From Anaspis maculata (lineage: Eukaryota > Arthropoda > Insecta > Coleoptera > Scraptiidae), in NCBI GenBank assembly GCA_949128115.1, contig CASBRS010000029.1:1-64000 (forward strand): a DNA stretch of 64,000 nucleotides. Direction: 5' to 3'. The position numbers were made by a program, and so were the translations under genes. Each line of letters begins with the position of its first letter. Positions within the stretch are counted from its first letter, which is position 1. Under the pieces are notes generated by a model. That model had not been told where the DNA came from and made no database searches. It saw nothing but the letters and a program-made list of their open reading frames with translations. Positions 1-12,100 of the stretch are shown piece after piece.

Positions 1-210
1 AGGAGGTTCGACTGAGAAGACACGTTGGCACAGGCACCTGCCACTGTCTCTAGAGGCTTGCATCGGTGGAGCTATGTACACGAGGAGGGAACGCGACCCG
101 TACGCTCCATCTCGCTCCTTCAACCGCAGAACAAATGGAAACGACGAAGGTTCGACTGAGAAAGCGTGTTGGCACGCTCACCTACCACTGCCTCTGCTTG
201 CACCTGCAGC
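1..210. repeat. Imperfect direct repeat, about 144-bp offset
   Basis: The block beginning with aggttcgactgagaa at position 4 recurs at 148, followed in both places by a related cgtgttggcac...ccactg...ctctg stretch of roughly 55 bp. The left copy is at the window edge, so this could be the end of a longer tandem array. No coding function is visible. Confidence 0.5.
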
Positions 211-1264
211 GGTAGGCATGAAGAGGAGGAGGAGGAAAGCGATGGTCCAGGTAAACCGCGGGTTCAAGCTCGCAACGGTAAAACTGGTGTGCACATACTC
301 TCGCGGTGTTATTACCTCTACCATAATTACCTCAATAATTAATGAGCTCGGTTTCAGGATCTTCACCCATATCACGTCTCTATAGCACCCGGCGTCGTAC
401 CCTAAAGAGTGTACTGTAGAGCGGTAGGACCGGTCTAATTACCGACGTCGTAATTACATCCTCTGTAATTACAAGTAATGAGACTTGATTCGGTCGCCCT
501 CTTCTCTCTCTACTGTTGTTAATTCCCATTTGATTTGGCATGGGTATATTCATACCTACTTTCTGATACTTTCTATACAATATGTACTTTAAATACCAAC
601 ACCTAAAAATTCAGCCCCAAAAATTTAGTGACGCTGATTTTATCGCACACAAAATAACTTGTTCATTCTATAATTATTTGAAAAAAGTACTTCTAAGTAT
701 TTTAGGAATGTGAATATTCAATTTTATACAAAAAAAATCTCTTCGATGGAGAGCAACGGCTCAAATAAATACAAATACTTTTGTACACAGAAACTGTACC
801 TGAACATTGTAAAATAACAACAGATCCTTATCAAATGAGGGCAAGAAAACGTCGCTAGTTTTAGACCGGTAGATTCTGTGCAGGTAGATAGGTGAAAAGC
901 GTGATCCCTGGGTGAAAATCAAGAACGTAAGAGAAAAATGACGACTGAATTTTTGACATTGCATAAACACCGACCGTTGCGTTGTTGAGTTTGAATGCGA
1001 TTTATCATATTCTGTTCGATTGTGTGTTACGTTGAGCTTTGAGTTTCTTTTCTTTCGTTGTGGTTCCTCAAAAGTGAGTACTTTATCTCTGATATTATTA
1101 TTAATGTACTTTCGAGATCATTGTATTACCTACACTTTAAATGTTTCATAACTCTAAACATACCTACACAAGACATAGCCTGGATAGAGTCCTTACATAG
1201 GTATAGTACACGTACAGCCACCGTGAGGCCAGCTGGTCTTTTACCAGCCAAACCTTTTATTCTA
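211..1264. other. No gene recognised
   Basis: AT-rich sequence without a convincing reading frame, RNA gene or repeat copy that I can match elsewhere in the window. Confidence 0.5.
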
Positions 1265-1267
1265 TTA

Positions 1268-1416
1268 GGGCCAAATTTCAAGTCTGAGTTACAACACGCG
1301 CAGCGTGGCGCAAGAAGTCACGTGATCCAATAATGGCATGCTCATTGGCACAGAGGGATCACGTGACTAATTGCGCCACGCTGCGCGGGTTGCAACTTGA
1401 AATTGAAATTTAGCCC
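1268..1416. mobile_element. PIF/Harbinger-type MITE (149 bp, TSD TTA)
   Basis: This is a near-perfect palindrome. The left end gggccaaatttcaag pairs with the reverse complement of the right end, gggctaaatttcaatttcaag. The inner arms share cgcgcagcgtggcgcaa and tcacgtgatcc. It is flanked by TTA at 1265-1267 and 1417-1419. A 3-bp TTA duplication and a GGGC start are typical of Tourist-like, PIF/Harbinger-derived MITEs. It has no coding capacity. Confidence 0.75.
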
Positions 1417-1419
1417 TTA

Positions 1420-3790
1420 GGCCATAATAATTACAATAAATCAAGACTTGGTCGCTTTTTTTTTTGGAAGCTAGACGAGTATTTTGATGCATGTAATATT
1501 GCGCTCGTGGCGGTACCTATCTACCTAGTGGTTTATTGCATTTTTATGGAGGACGATTTTCCAAATATGTGATATCAAGATGAAAAATATACCGATTTGA
1601 AAAAAGATGCTACCTCCATTCCGGCGTTCTTCAACACTGTAAAACTTCAAGGCAGGTAGCGTAGGTGGGTACGTGTTTCCTAACATAAAGTGGTTAGTTT
1701 TTAAGTGTGTGTAACTTTTGCCAAAAGAGTCGTAAAGCTAGTCTTGATGAATAATAATTATGATGATTGAATGGGGCTGTATAGGCAAAACAAATTGTAG
1801 AGGGCGACGTGTACTATGCACCCATATTTGACATTCTATAAAATGATGGCAATGTCACATTATGTCACATTTGAAGTGGACGGTTTGAATTAAAAAAGTT
1901 GCTGAGGTGAAAAAGCGCTCGGCTTCGAAGGAGAGGAAAAAGAATTGGCGCCAAAGTAGAGAACAGAAGGGTAGGTCCCTGAAGAAACAAATAATAACAT
2001 TAATAACCTATTGTGACGCTGCTACTTGGGGGTGAACGAGTTCTCTCCCTGACTATGTCGGGGTAGGTAGATACCTAATGATCTGGGGCCCCATATTTTC
2101 TAGCAGAGAGTAGCAGAGTAAAGAAAATGGAACGATAATGAAGCAGGTAGGATACGATAGTATGAAACTTTCCATAGTTAGGGATTCCAAAGTACCTACC
2201 TACTTCTATACAATCACAAATTTCGGTGTTTGCTCAATAGTTGTTGGAGAAGGCGAGTCAGTATGAGACAATTGTATGAGGTTTAGCATCAGCACTCTTT
2301 GGACCGAAACGTAAGTAATGGGCAGCCTGTGGGGGCTTAGCATCAGAACGTTATGCCAAGTCTGGGGCACTTGGAGGTAGGTAGGCTGTTACCGGCACGT
2401 CCAGGCTACAGGGATCTGGTAGAGGATAGTCAGTACCTTGGGCCGTGTATGGGGTTGGCCTGTGAGGGCTTGGCACCGCACGTTCAGCCCGAATCAGAGG
2501 GCAGGCGAATGAATCGTCTAGCTGTATCGGACAGTATCTGACAACCATTTTGACTTTTCGGGGGATGAGATGTTGACGGTAGTCATTGACAGCAATGGGC
2601 GAGTTCAGCAAGTTCCATGCTCCATGGTGGAACCCGTAGATCTAGTTACCAAATATAAGCTGCTGGACGGCTTGGTCGATCCCGAGGTCGATCCACTATC
2701 TGATCCACCGCTACCATAAACCAACTGTGGTGGAAAAAATGGCGATTTGGTAGCTGTGACCGTTCGAGAGGCGCATGCGGCATCCACCGATGGCACCCAC
2801 CATAGGACCTGCTGAACGCGCCCAATGTCATTATGGTGACAGCGGTGCATAGTACAATGCGCCATTAATTCAGGCTTTTGCCACTATACAGCCCCATTAG
2901 AATCTCGTCGGAATGACATGCAAAACACTCGAACAATCACTGCAACAATCGTTTTGTAACTTAGGTTGCAGAAATTCTCAGGTGAGCTCCAGGCACTCTT
3001 TTTTTTCCGAACACATGGTAACGAGTTTCAGATTCAACAGAGCTAATCTTTGATTTATCGATGTACAGAAACATGATAAAATGTTCAGATATTGCATAGG
3101 TCTTTTCAAGAGACGTTTATTGGATTCATATACCAATTTTTCTCGAACTATAATTTCGAGTTGTCTCGCATTGCAGTCACATATCAGATTTTTGTTGCGC
3201 TCCTCGCTTTAAAATTTCATGATAGGTCAATTTTGATCCCTAAAGATTCTTGCCTGAGGTCGTAGCTTGAATATGAGCCCGATTATTTTGGATATTGATC
3301 AACAATAAAAAAGTCATAGGCCGAGTCATAAGCACAAGACAAAAGATATGTGATATCACCCTGTAATTAGGCGAGATACGAGATAGGTGATAATTTGTAA
3401 GACCGTTTCATGGTAGGTATCGCTACGATGCGATGTCATGACTGATGTCTCTCCTGAGAAATGTGTAAATTTCTTTTTCGTGAATTGGAAGCTGGTCGAT
3501 TTTTTACATGTTGACACCACCTATTATAGTCCAGTCAAATTAAGCAAAAAGTCTGGCCAAACCGGAATTAAATTCGTAAGTTGACAAAATTTGGTGGATC
3601 AATGCAGAATTCAACGTAGAATAACATACTGAAATTCCTGAAAATTCCTAGGCTTGGATTTTTTTTAGAACAAATAAAAGAGCGCCATCCTTGAAAAATT
3701 TTGATTTCTTCTGAATAACTTGTAAACTATATTAAATAATAATATAATAATAATAAAGGATTTTCATTTTGTCACCTGATTGTAAAAATT
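1420..3790. other. No gene recognised; one short open stretch at 2565-2719
   Basis: This is mostly unique AT-rich DNA. A 2300-2870 block is more GC-rich. In it a plus-strand frame stays open for about 49 codons (2571-2719, ending taa), with an Asp/Pro-rich tail. It has no start context and no family resemblance that I recognise. It could be an old transposon or exon remnant. Nothing else was seen. Confidence 0.4.
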
Positions 3791-3793
3791 ATA

Positions 3794-3912
3794 TACAGGG
3801 TGTCCCACGAAGTAACCGACATAGTTCAAGAGTAGTGTACTTTCTCGAGGCAAATCAGAATCTGCCTTCGAAATTTTCCTAACGTCCCCCGTTTTCGATA
3901 TACAGGGTTTTT
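3794..3912. repeat. Dispersed element with ACAGGGTGTCCCACGAAG end
   Basis: It starts tatacagggtgtcccacg aagtaaccga and runs to a second tatacaggg at about 3900. A second, inverted copy lies at about 44280-44560, where it is split by a hAT MITE. This copy therefore supplies the undisturbed sequence of that insertion site. Confidence 0.65.
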
Positions 3913-4427
3913 TAATGATTTATTGATTTTTTGGATTTTTGGATTTTTTTGACGCAGAATCTGTACGGTGTCTTGCTCATTTTTGAAATTTGACCGGAAT
4001 GTACAAAGTAGCATTGTATGTCAAGCATCAAATGCACCATTAAACAATTTGATACCATTGGTCCTCAGAAGTATGGTAAGAGCCTGGAACCCTTTTGGGA
4101 CTATGGCAAATCAAACTTCGACACTGCATTACATGGTAAATGACCCAAGGTGGTCCAAAATGCATAAGCAGCAAGTGACTGTTGTACCAAGATTGCCATA
4201 GTCACCAGTTTGTTCATCATGGATGCTTCTTTTACTGCTCAATTCTCATTCCAGAAATCACAAAACAAACAATAACGCTTTGAAGAACAAAATACGATGC
4301 AAAGTCCTAAACCGTTTCGAGATATTGATGAACGCTTCCCAAAACTGTGAATTGTGATCTAGAAAATTCTGCGATTCATTTTTTTAAAACGGGATCTTGC
4401 CAAAGTCAGTTTTTCCTGCACTCCTTA

Positions 4428-5709
4428 TAGTCCAGGAGCATATGTAAATAAAAAGCATTCCGTGGGATTTTAAATGAAAGAGCATAGCGACCATGTGGAA
4501 TACATTCCTTGAATGGGCAGCAATCACACCTCACCGGGTGTTTTGCTTGAATTTCTTGCAGGGGATTTATACAGGGTGAAACAAGAGAAAAAAAGAAAAA
4601 AAATTTATTACGTGAACTATAGAGGGTGAAGCGGTACAAATCACCAGGTGGATGCCCGACTTGATACTTTCAAATGTTTTGCTTGAAAAATTGACATTCG
4701 TGGTAAATAGAGTAAAAAACAAGAAAACTTGAAAATTAAATTTATTATTTTGAAAAAATCATCGTCGGAAGAACGAAACCGTGTCGGATTTGGAAATGAG
4801 CCTACACGACGCCCAATGCAATCTACTTCCGATATCAGTTGGAATCTTTCGAAAAAAGTCAATCCCCCGCCAGGAAAGGACAGATGAGTTGAGTCCTGCA
4901 CCAAACACGGGTCGTCCTGGTCAAAATCCAAACGATCAGCCGTCTCCGGTGGTAACGGCCAAGAGAAAATTCAAAACCTCGTAACGTCCAACTGGGAATT
5001 GGTCGAAAGCTGCAACTGCGGGCTTGATTAATTGATTTTGTTTTGTTGCTTCCTTCCAAATTTGGCTCCAATCCATCGGATAGATATTAAATAATTAAAT
5101 GGCAAAGTTTTTTAGATAAGATTACGAAGCTGTGTGTGTCTGTGTCTGTAATCTTCCACGATAACAACCGCAACGTTTATTCGATCGACTTGAAATTCAG
5201 TATGCGGACATGATTTTGCCGTCGAATGAGTCTGTTACATTTTGGTTGTTATCTGTCAAACGGAAATGTCACCATCAAAAATGACAGAAAGCATATGTGA
5301 CGAAACTTGACTCGCAATATGTCTTTTGAAAGCCCTTGAAAAACTGTATTCAAAATTGTTGAAAATATTGCTCCGCATGGCATCTGTCAAATATTAAAAA
5401 ATGTCAAAGTTCATAACTTTGTCATTTAATTCTTCAAAATTTATCCGATGGATTGGGACCAAATTCGGCAGAAATCAACACAACAACAGAATCAAATCAC
5501 GTATGCAGTTCAGGCTCTTCATCTTTTCCCAGTCTGGAGCTACGAATCTTTATTCATTTTTTCTGTTTCACCCTGTATAAATTTCCTGCAAGAAATTCGA
5601 GCAAAACACCCGGTGAGGTGTGATTGCCGGCCATCTAAAGAATGTATTCCACATAGTCGCTATGCTCTTTCATTTAAAATCCCACGGGATTACATAAGCT
5701 CCTGGACTA
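4428..5709. mobile_element. Foldback element with TAGTCC ends (1282 bp, TSD TTA)
   Basis: The terminal inverted repeats begin tagtccaggagc and end gctcctggacta, flanked by TTA at 4425-4427 and 5710-5712. The inverted similarity runs inward for about 170 bp (4428-4600 against 5560-5709), including the block tcacaccgg-like ccgggtgttttgct. A second inner inverted pair lies around 5030-5100 and 5405-5510 (atccatcggat / atccgatgg). The core holds fragments of the 'ctgtaatcttccacgataac' repeat family that is also seen at 19-31 kb. There is no transposase. It shares its TAGTCC...GGACTA ends and 3-bp duplication with the element at 27608-30135. Confidence 0.7.
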
Positions 5710-5712
5710 TTA

Positions 5713-6175
5713 TGTTCTCACCCAGTATATTTTACATAAGGTCAACAATAATGTGATCTGAGATGGTACCTTGTAGTCAAAAGACCACTTGATCGAACAC
5801 CACAAACATTTCCAGAATCGGTAAATTTTTTCTCATATTCTCATTTCAATCAGGGCGAAATTTCGTGGTGGTCCACCCAAGTTTTAGTCCAGTTCAGTTT
5901 GTAAACAAAAGTTTTGGTAATTTAGTGATTCACAAATTTATTTTCAGCAATTGTCGTATACGGTTTGACGGAACCATAATCCTGAATTGAGAAGCGGTGC
6001 TGGAAGTACACCACATAAGGCATTACGTGAGCAAAAATATTAGCATAATTGTTTGAGGTTGCTGTTACTTTGGTTTTTAAATTCTAATTTTCTTAAGCTA
6101 CGATATTTTCTGTTCTCTAATAACTGTACAATTGAAATTTGTGATTTAGCAAACACCTAGGTAAGTTTCTTAACG
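5713..6175. promoter_or_regulatory. Presumed 5' flank of the Helitron-like gene
   Basis: There are 463 bp between the foldback element and the ATG. A polypyrimidine/AG sequence (ttattttcag, ending about 5947) resembles a splice acceptor. A perfect donor consensus ctag|gtaagt sits at 6160/6161, 15 bp before the ATG. The left end of the Helitron-like element must lie here if the element did not start further upstream. I could not identify a terminal motif. Confidence 0.35.
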
Positions 6176-9100
6176 ATGAAAGTTAAACGTAAATCAGCCA
6201 AGCAGAAAAGCGAGGAAATGAAGAAATCATACAGAAGCGGAAAGGTAATAAAGGATAAAAGTAGAACAAAGGAGGCAATGCAAAAACTTAGAGAAAATAA
6301 TGCTGAGTACAAAGTGACCGAGAGGAAAAAAGACGCCGAGAACAAAAAGCTGAGAAGGTCACAATCAGAATACAGAGAAAATGAAAAATTGAAAATTGTT
6401 GAATACATTAAGGAAAGACGATCACAGCCAGAACTAAGAAAACAAGAGAAAGAAAAAGCAGTTGAATACATGAAGATGAGAAGGTCACAACCAGGGTATA
6501 ACAGAGAACAAGAGAGAGGAAAAACAGCTCAATACATGAAGCTAACAAGGTCACAACCAGGCCATAACAGAGAACAAGAGAACGAAAAAAAAGCTGAATA
6601 CATTAAGCGAAAAAGGTCAGACCCCGAACAAAGGGCAATTGAACAAAAGAAGAATACTGAAGCTAAACAGTTGAAGCGAGAAGACGAAGACTACAGGGAA
6701 AGAGAGAGATCGAGCGATTTGCAAAACAAAAAGAAAAGAATGGACATTGACATCCTGGCCTCTCGCCAGATTTTTTACAACGACCTGGTCCGCAACCAGA
6801 AGAGTGCAGAGCTGGAATTCTTGAGGCGCAGAAAATGTACGCCGCAACTAGTTTGCTGCTGTTGCGAGGGAACCTTCTTCGAACATTCCGTTTCGAATTT
6901 CAACCGGCAAAAGGTCGAAAGTAAATTCCGAAAGGATTTCTTCGATTCGATTTTCAACATCGACAGCGAACACATTTGTCGAATGTGTTGGAAATACGTG
7001 AGTAAAGGTCGAGTGCCCAAGCTGGCGACAAGCAATGGGTTGAAATTTGTTCCCGTGCCTGAATGTCTTGGAAGGTTGACAAGTCTGGAAGAGCGAATGG
7101 TTGCACCGTTCATCAACTTCATGCAAGTGCGACCGCTGATGTACTACGTTCTGAACGGACAGCTGGGAATGAAGGGCAGTGTCGTCAACATAGAAGTCGA
7201 GATAAACGAGATGTTGGGTGTTTTGCCACGGAACTTTAATCAGATGCAAACGATCCAGGTCGTCCTGAAACGTCACATTTTGCACAAGTCTGATTACATG
7301 AAGGAAACCATCAGGCCGAGCTCCGTGTGTGAAGCACTCAAGCATTTGTTGACGACTCCGTTGTACGACAAATACAACATACAGATCGACCAAGAGTATC
7401 TGGCTGAATACGAAAATCGCATCGATGAAAAAATCGAGTTTGTTGTGGACAACGAAGACAACAAAATTCTGCAAAGTGAAATTACCGGTGTCATCGACGA
7501 TTTAGATGATGAAGACGACGACGAAGTTTTGCTCCTGGACCGAAACAAAGAAACCGTGGATGATGTGAAACTGATGGCCCCCGGTCAAGACAAGACGCCG
7601 GTTGCGTGGCACGCTGTCGAAGATCTGGAAGAGCTTTCATTTCCGAAGATCTTTTGCGGTCATGCGGTCGAGTTGGCCAGAGGAATAAGCTACAGTGACA
7701 GAGTCAAATCCGAGAGTCGAAGACGCGACCGTCGCAGTTGCGGACCGACAAGGATTTTGTACATGGCCAAGAAAAAATTGGAGAAAACGTGTCTCGCCAA
7801 CATGAATGTTTGCCTGCGCAAACAGAAATCCGGAGCTGAGATAATCACCAAAGCGAATGCTTTGGATGAGGATTACATCAACAAAAAAATAAAATTCGAC
7901 GAGGGCTACAAGATTCTCAAGCAGGTGAGATCATCTCCGGCTTATTGGGAATCCAAAAAGAGAAATTTGATGGCCATGATCCGACAGTTGGGTAAACCAG
8001 ACGTGTTTCTCACGTTTTCTGCCGCAGAAAAAAAATGGCCGGAGCTGCTGCAGGTGTTGTCCGAGTTCAATATGGGCAAAAAGTTGACAATCGAAGGAGC
8101 GTGCCTTTTGGATGAAAAAGAAAAGTCGCTCATCATACAGAAAGATCCGGTGACGTGTGCACGCTATTTCGATTACAAGGCGAACAAGTTCATGGCCTAC
8201 CTGAAACACGAAAATAGCGTTTTCAAAGATCATCCCGTCGAGGATACGTACGAAAGGGTGGAATTCCAGATGAGGGGTTCGCCACACGAGCACGTGTTTT
8301 TGTGGTTGCGCAACGCGCCGAGATACGATTCGACAAAGCCGGAAACGAACGCTGAATGTGTCGCTTTCGTCGACTCTTTGATGACGTGCAAATACGATCC
8401 CGATGACGAAATGATTGCATTTCAAAAGCATTTGCACACGCACACCTGTTACAAAGGCCTGAAGAACAGAAAACTGAAGAACTGTAGGTTCCACTACCCG
8501 CGACCCGTTTTGCCGCGGACCATGATCTTGAATCCGCTTTTTGGCGACGACATACTCAAACGGAAATCGGCCGAAGAGGATTTCAAGAAAATTCACAATT
8601 ACATGAACTATCTGTACAAGAAACAAGTTCAAATATGTTTCGAGGAGCTGTTGCAGAAATTGGACATGGATGAATCGCGTTACGTCATGGCTTTGCGCAG
8701 CACGATAAAAGATCCGCAGGTTTTCATGAAACGAAGCAGCCTGGAGGTTGGCATCAACTCCTACAACAGGACCTTGCTTCATTTGCTTGAGGCAAACATG
8801 GACATCCAGTTTGTCTTGAACGAATACGGCCTGGCTTCGTACATAATAAACTACATTGCAAAGGCCGATGCGGGCTTGTCAAAGTTCATCAAGAGAGCCG
8901 CAGAAGATGCAGACTGTAAAAATTTGGGCATCCGTGAAAAATTCAAGACCATCATCAACGCTTTCATAAACTGCAACTTGATGTCCGCTCAGGAGGCGTC
9001 GTACCATGTCCTGACGCTGCCTTTGTCCAAGAGCAGTCGAGTGTGTGTCTACATAAACACGAGTCCGATTGCTGAGCGCGTCCGAATGTTGAAAATGGCC

Positions 9101-12100
9101 AAGGATCTGCAAAAGTTGATGGCAGATTCGACGGACGTGTTCATGGAAAATCTGATGGAAAAATACGCAGCAAGACCGGGCAATCTGGAAGGCGTATGTC
9201 TGGCGGATTTCGCAGCCTGTTACACCAAAACCAACGCCACCGGTGGCCCAGAACAAGATCGCAATGACGACGACGAGGTCGTCGACGATGATCGGTTCAG
9301 ACTTCGTGCGAAGCCCGCCATTATCAGGTACAGGCGCTACAAATTGCAGCAAGATCCAGCCAACTACTACAGAGAACAGGTGCTCTTGTTTGTGCCGTGG
9401 AGAAACGAAGTTGAGGATGTCGAAAACGCCAATTGCAACGACATTTACGTCAGTAAAATCAATGTGATTGATAAAAATCGAGAAAAGTACTCGATCATTG
9501 ACGAAGAACTCATCGAGTTGGCCATAGACCGGGTCAACGAAGACTGTCTGGCCGTCGTGAATGAGGAAATTGAAGATTTCGAAAAACAAAAACTCGACAG
9601 CGGTCAAGAAGTCAACATCTTGGAACAGGATGGTCGTGAAGTGTCAAAAAAGACACAGCTAAACAGGTTCGTGACACCACAGCGGATCTCCGAAGACGAG
9701 ATCACGGAAAAATTGAAAAACCTGAACGTGGGACAAAAGGAGTTTGTGATGCACGTGCTGCACTGGCTCAAGACACGTCAGGAGCCTCTGAGAATCTTCC
9801 TCAGCGGTTCGGCCGGCGTCGGCAAAAGTACCGTCATCAAAGCCCTGTATCAGTCGGTGACGCGCCATTTCGACAATCTGCACGGCAAGACGTTTGATAA
9901 ATTGTTCGTGTTGCTCTGCGCGCCATCAGGTAAGGCCGCATTTCTGATCGGAGGCGTCACACTGCACACGGCATTTGCTTTGCCAGTAACACAATTTTCA
10001 GACAACATGCCGGAACTGGCCTCGGACATTGCCAACACGATCAGAGAAAAACTGATGTTCATCAAATTGTTGATAATTGATGAAATTTCGATGGTGGGGA
10101 GCACCATTTTCAGTCGTGTGGATACCAGGCTGAGACAAATAACCGGCGTCAATCGATCTTTCGGTGGGATCTCGGTGATCTGCGTGGGCGACTTGATGCA
10201 ACTGCCACCTGTGATGGATACCGTGATCTACAGAATGCCAAAAAATCACGAGATGTGTGAACTGTTTGGGCACAATCCGCTGTGGGAGGAGTTCAGATAT
10301 TACGAGCTGCGAGAAATCATGAGACAAAAAAACGAAGCCGATTTCATCAATGCACTGAACAATCTGGCCGTCGGCAGGATGACAGACGACGATGTGAAAC
10401 TGATTAGAAGCAGGGAAAAGAAAGAAACCGATGTACCCACACAAGCGATTTATTTGTATGCCGAAAATGTCAACGTTGATTCGTTCAATGAGAAAAAAAT
10501 TGAAGAACACGAAGCCGTCGAGTACATTTCGGAAGCAGATGATAAGATACTTGGAAAAGTCAGCGAGTCCACGAAAAAATCGGTACTCAATGCTCTGAAG
10601 AAAAAGAAAACGAACGAGGTCAACGGACTGCCATGCATCATCCGATTCAAAGTCGGCATCAAGTACATGATCACGTCCAATATAGACGTGGAAGATGGTT
10701 TGGTCAACGGTGCATGTGGCCTTTTGGAGCTCATCACGTTTGCACCGAACACAAACGACCAACCGAAATTGGTTTGGATAAACTTCTTCAACGATACCGT
10801 CGGCAGGAAAGCGAGATTGGCGCACAAAAACTTCATGGAGAGCAACAAAATTGAAAATCATTTGGTTCCGGTCGGCAAAACTCCTAACGTTTTGAATGTG
10901 TCCAATAAACTTCAACATCAAATAGTGAGAACGCAGTTTCCACTGGTGCCGGCAATGGCCTTGACGATCCACAAAAGTCAGGGCCAAACGTACCAGAGTG
11001 TTTGCATCGATTTCAGAAAATCAAGAAGATCGATGAGAAGACAAATGCTCTACGTTGCGCTGAGCAGGGTCACTTCGTTGAGCGGTTTGTACATTTTGGG
11101 CAGCTTCAGAGCTCCGAAAGCAATCGACGAGGAAAAGGATGCAACTCTGAGTGAGCTGAAGAAGCTGAAGACCGAAAAAAAATTGACCATGTGCTATGAC
11201 ACATTGGGAACTAGAACCGACTCAAAGATCGTAATTTACCAAAACGTTTGTTCGTTAAAGTCAAAATGGGATTGCATCACCTCAGACCAGTGGTACGGTC
11301 GAGGAGACGTTCTGATTTTTGCAGAAACGCTTTTGAAAGATTTCGACGGTTGCCCGCAGTTGTCCAACTTCAAAGAGATGTTCAGATCTAACATGTCCAG
11401 CGCGGAAAAAACAAGGGGACTGTCTTGTTACGTGAAATCGGATCTTGCCCAAAACGACAACATACAGATCGAAAGAACGACAGATCATTCTGACAAAGGT
11501 CATGTGGAACTCGTAAACTTTCAGTTGAATGGCTTCACTGTCATCGCTGGATACAAATCACCACAACTGTCACAATTGGTGTTTGAAAGATGTGTTCGAA
11601 ACTTGATGACAAAACAACGCACATCATCGATGGCATGTCAAAAAGTGGTTTTCTTGGGAGATTTCAACTTCAACATTCACGATCAGAGCTCATCGTTTTT
11701 GCAAAATTTGTTGGAAGAGTTTTCGCTGAAATCAATTCTGCCAAGGGAATGCGTCACAACCGATTGCAATACGCAAATAGATGTGGTGTTTTCTGCAATT
11801 CCGTCATTGAGAGCCGGCACATATGAAACCTACTTTTCATACCACAAACCGGTATTTGTTGTGTTGGGTGACGAAATTGACAAGGCGGCGGACACTGGTT
11901 TCACTTCGAGCCAAGTCGGTCTCGAAAATCACGAACAAGGAACAAACATTGTCACAACCAAAATGTTCAAATTCAGAAAAGTTCAGTCCACCAGAGCACA
12001 GCGAGAGAAGTTACTTGAACAGTTGATGCAATGCGACATTGTGAAAAACCAGTCAATTTTCGAAACACCCGTGTCAATCATCAGTGTTGCTTCTGAGTCG

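Noticed and set aside
6848..7474. 208-codon minus-strand open stretch, with others at 7931-8782, 8879-9607 and 9998-10987
   Set aside because: They lie antisense to the Helitron-like coding frame and exist because of its codon composition. None has domain features.
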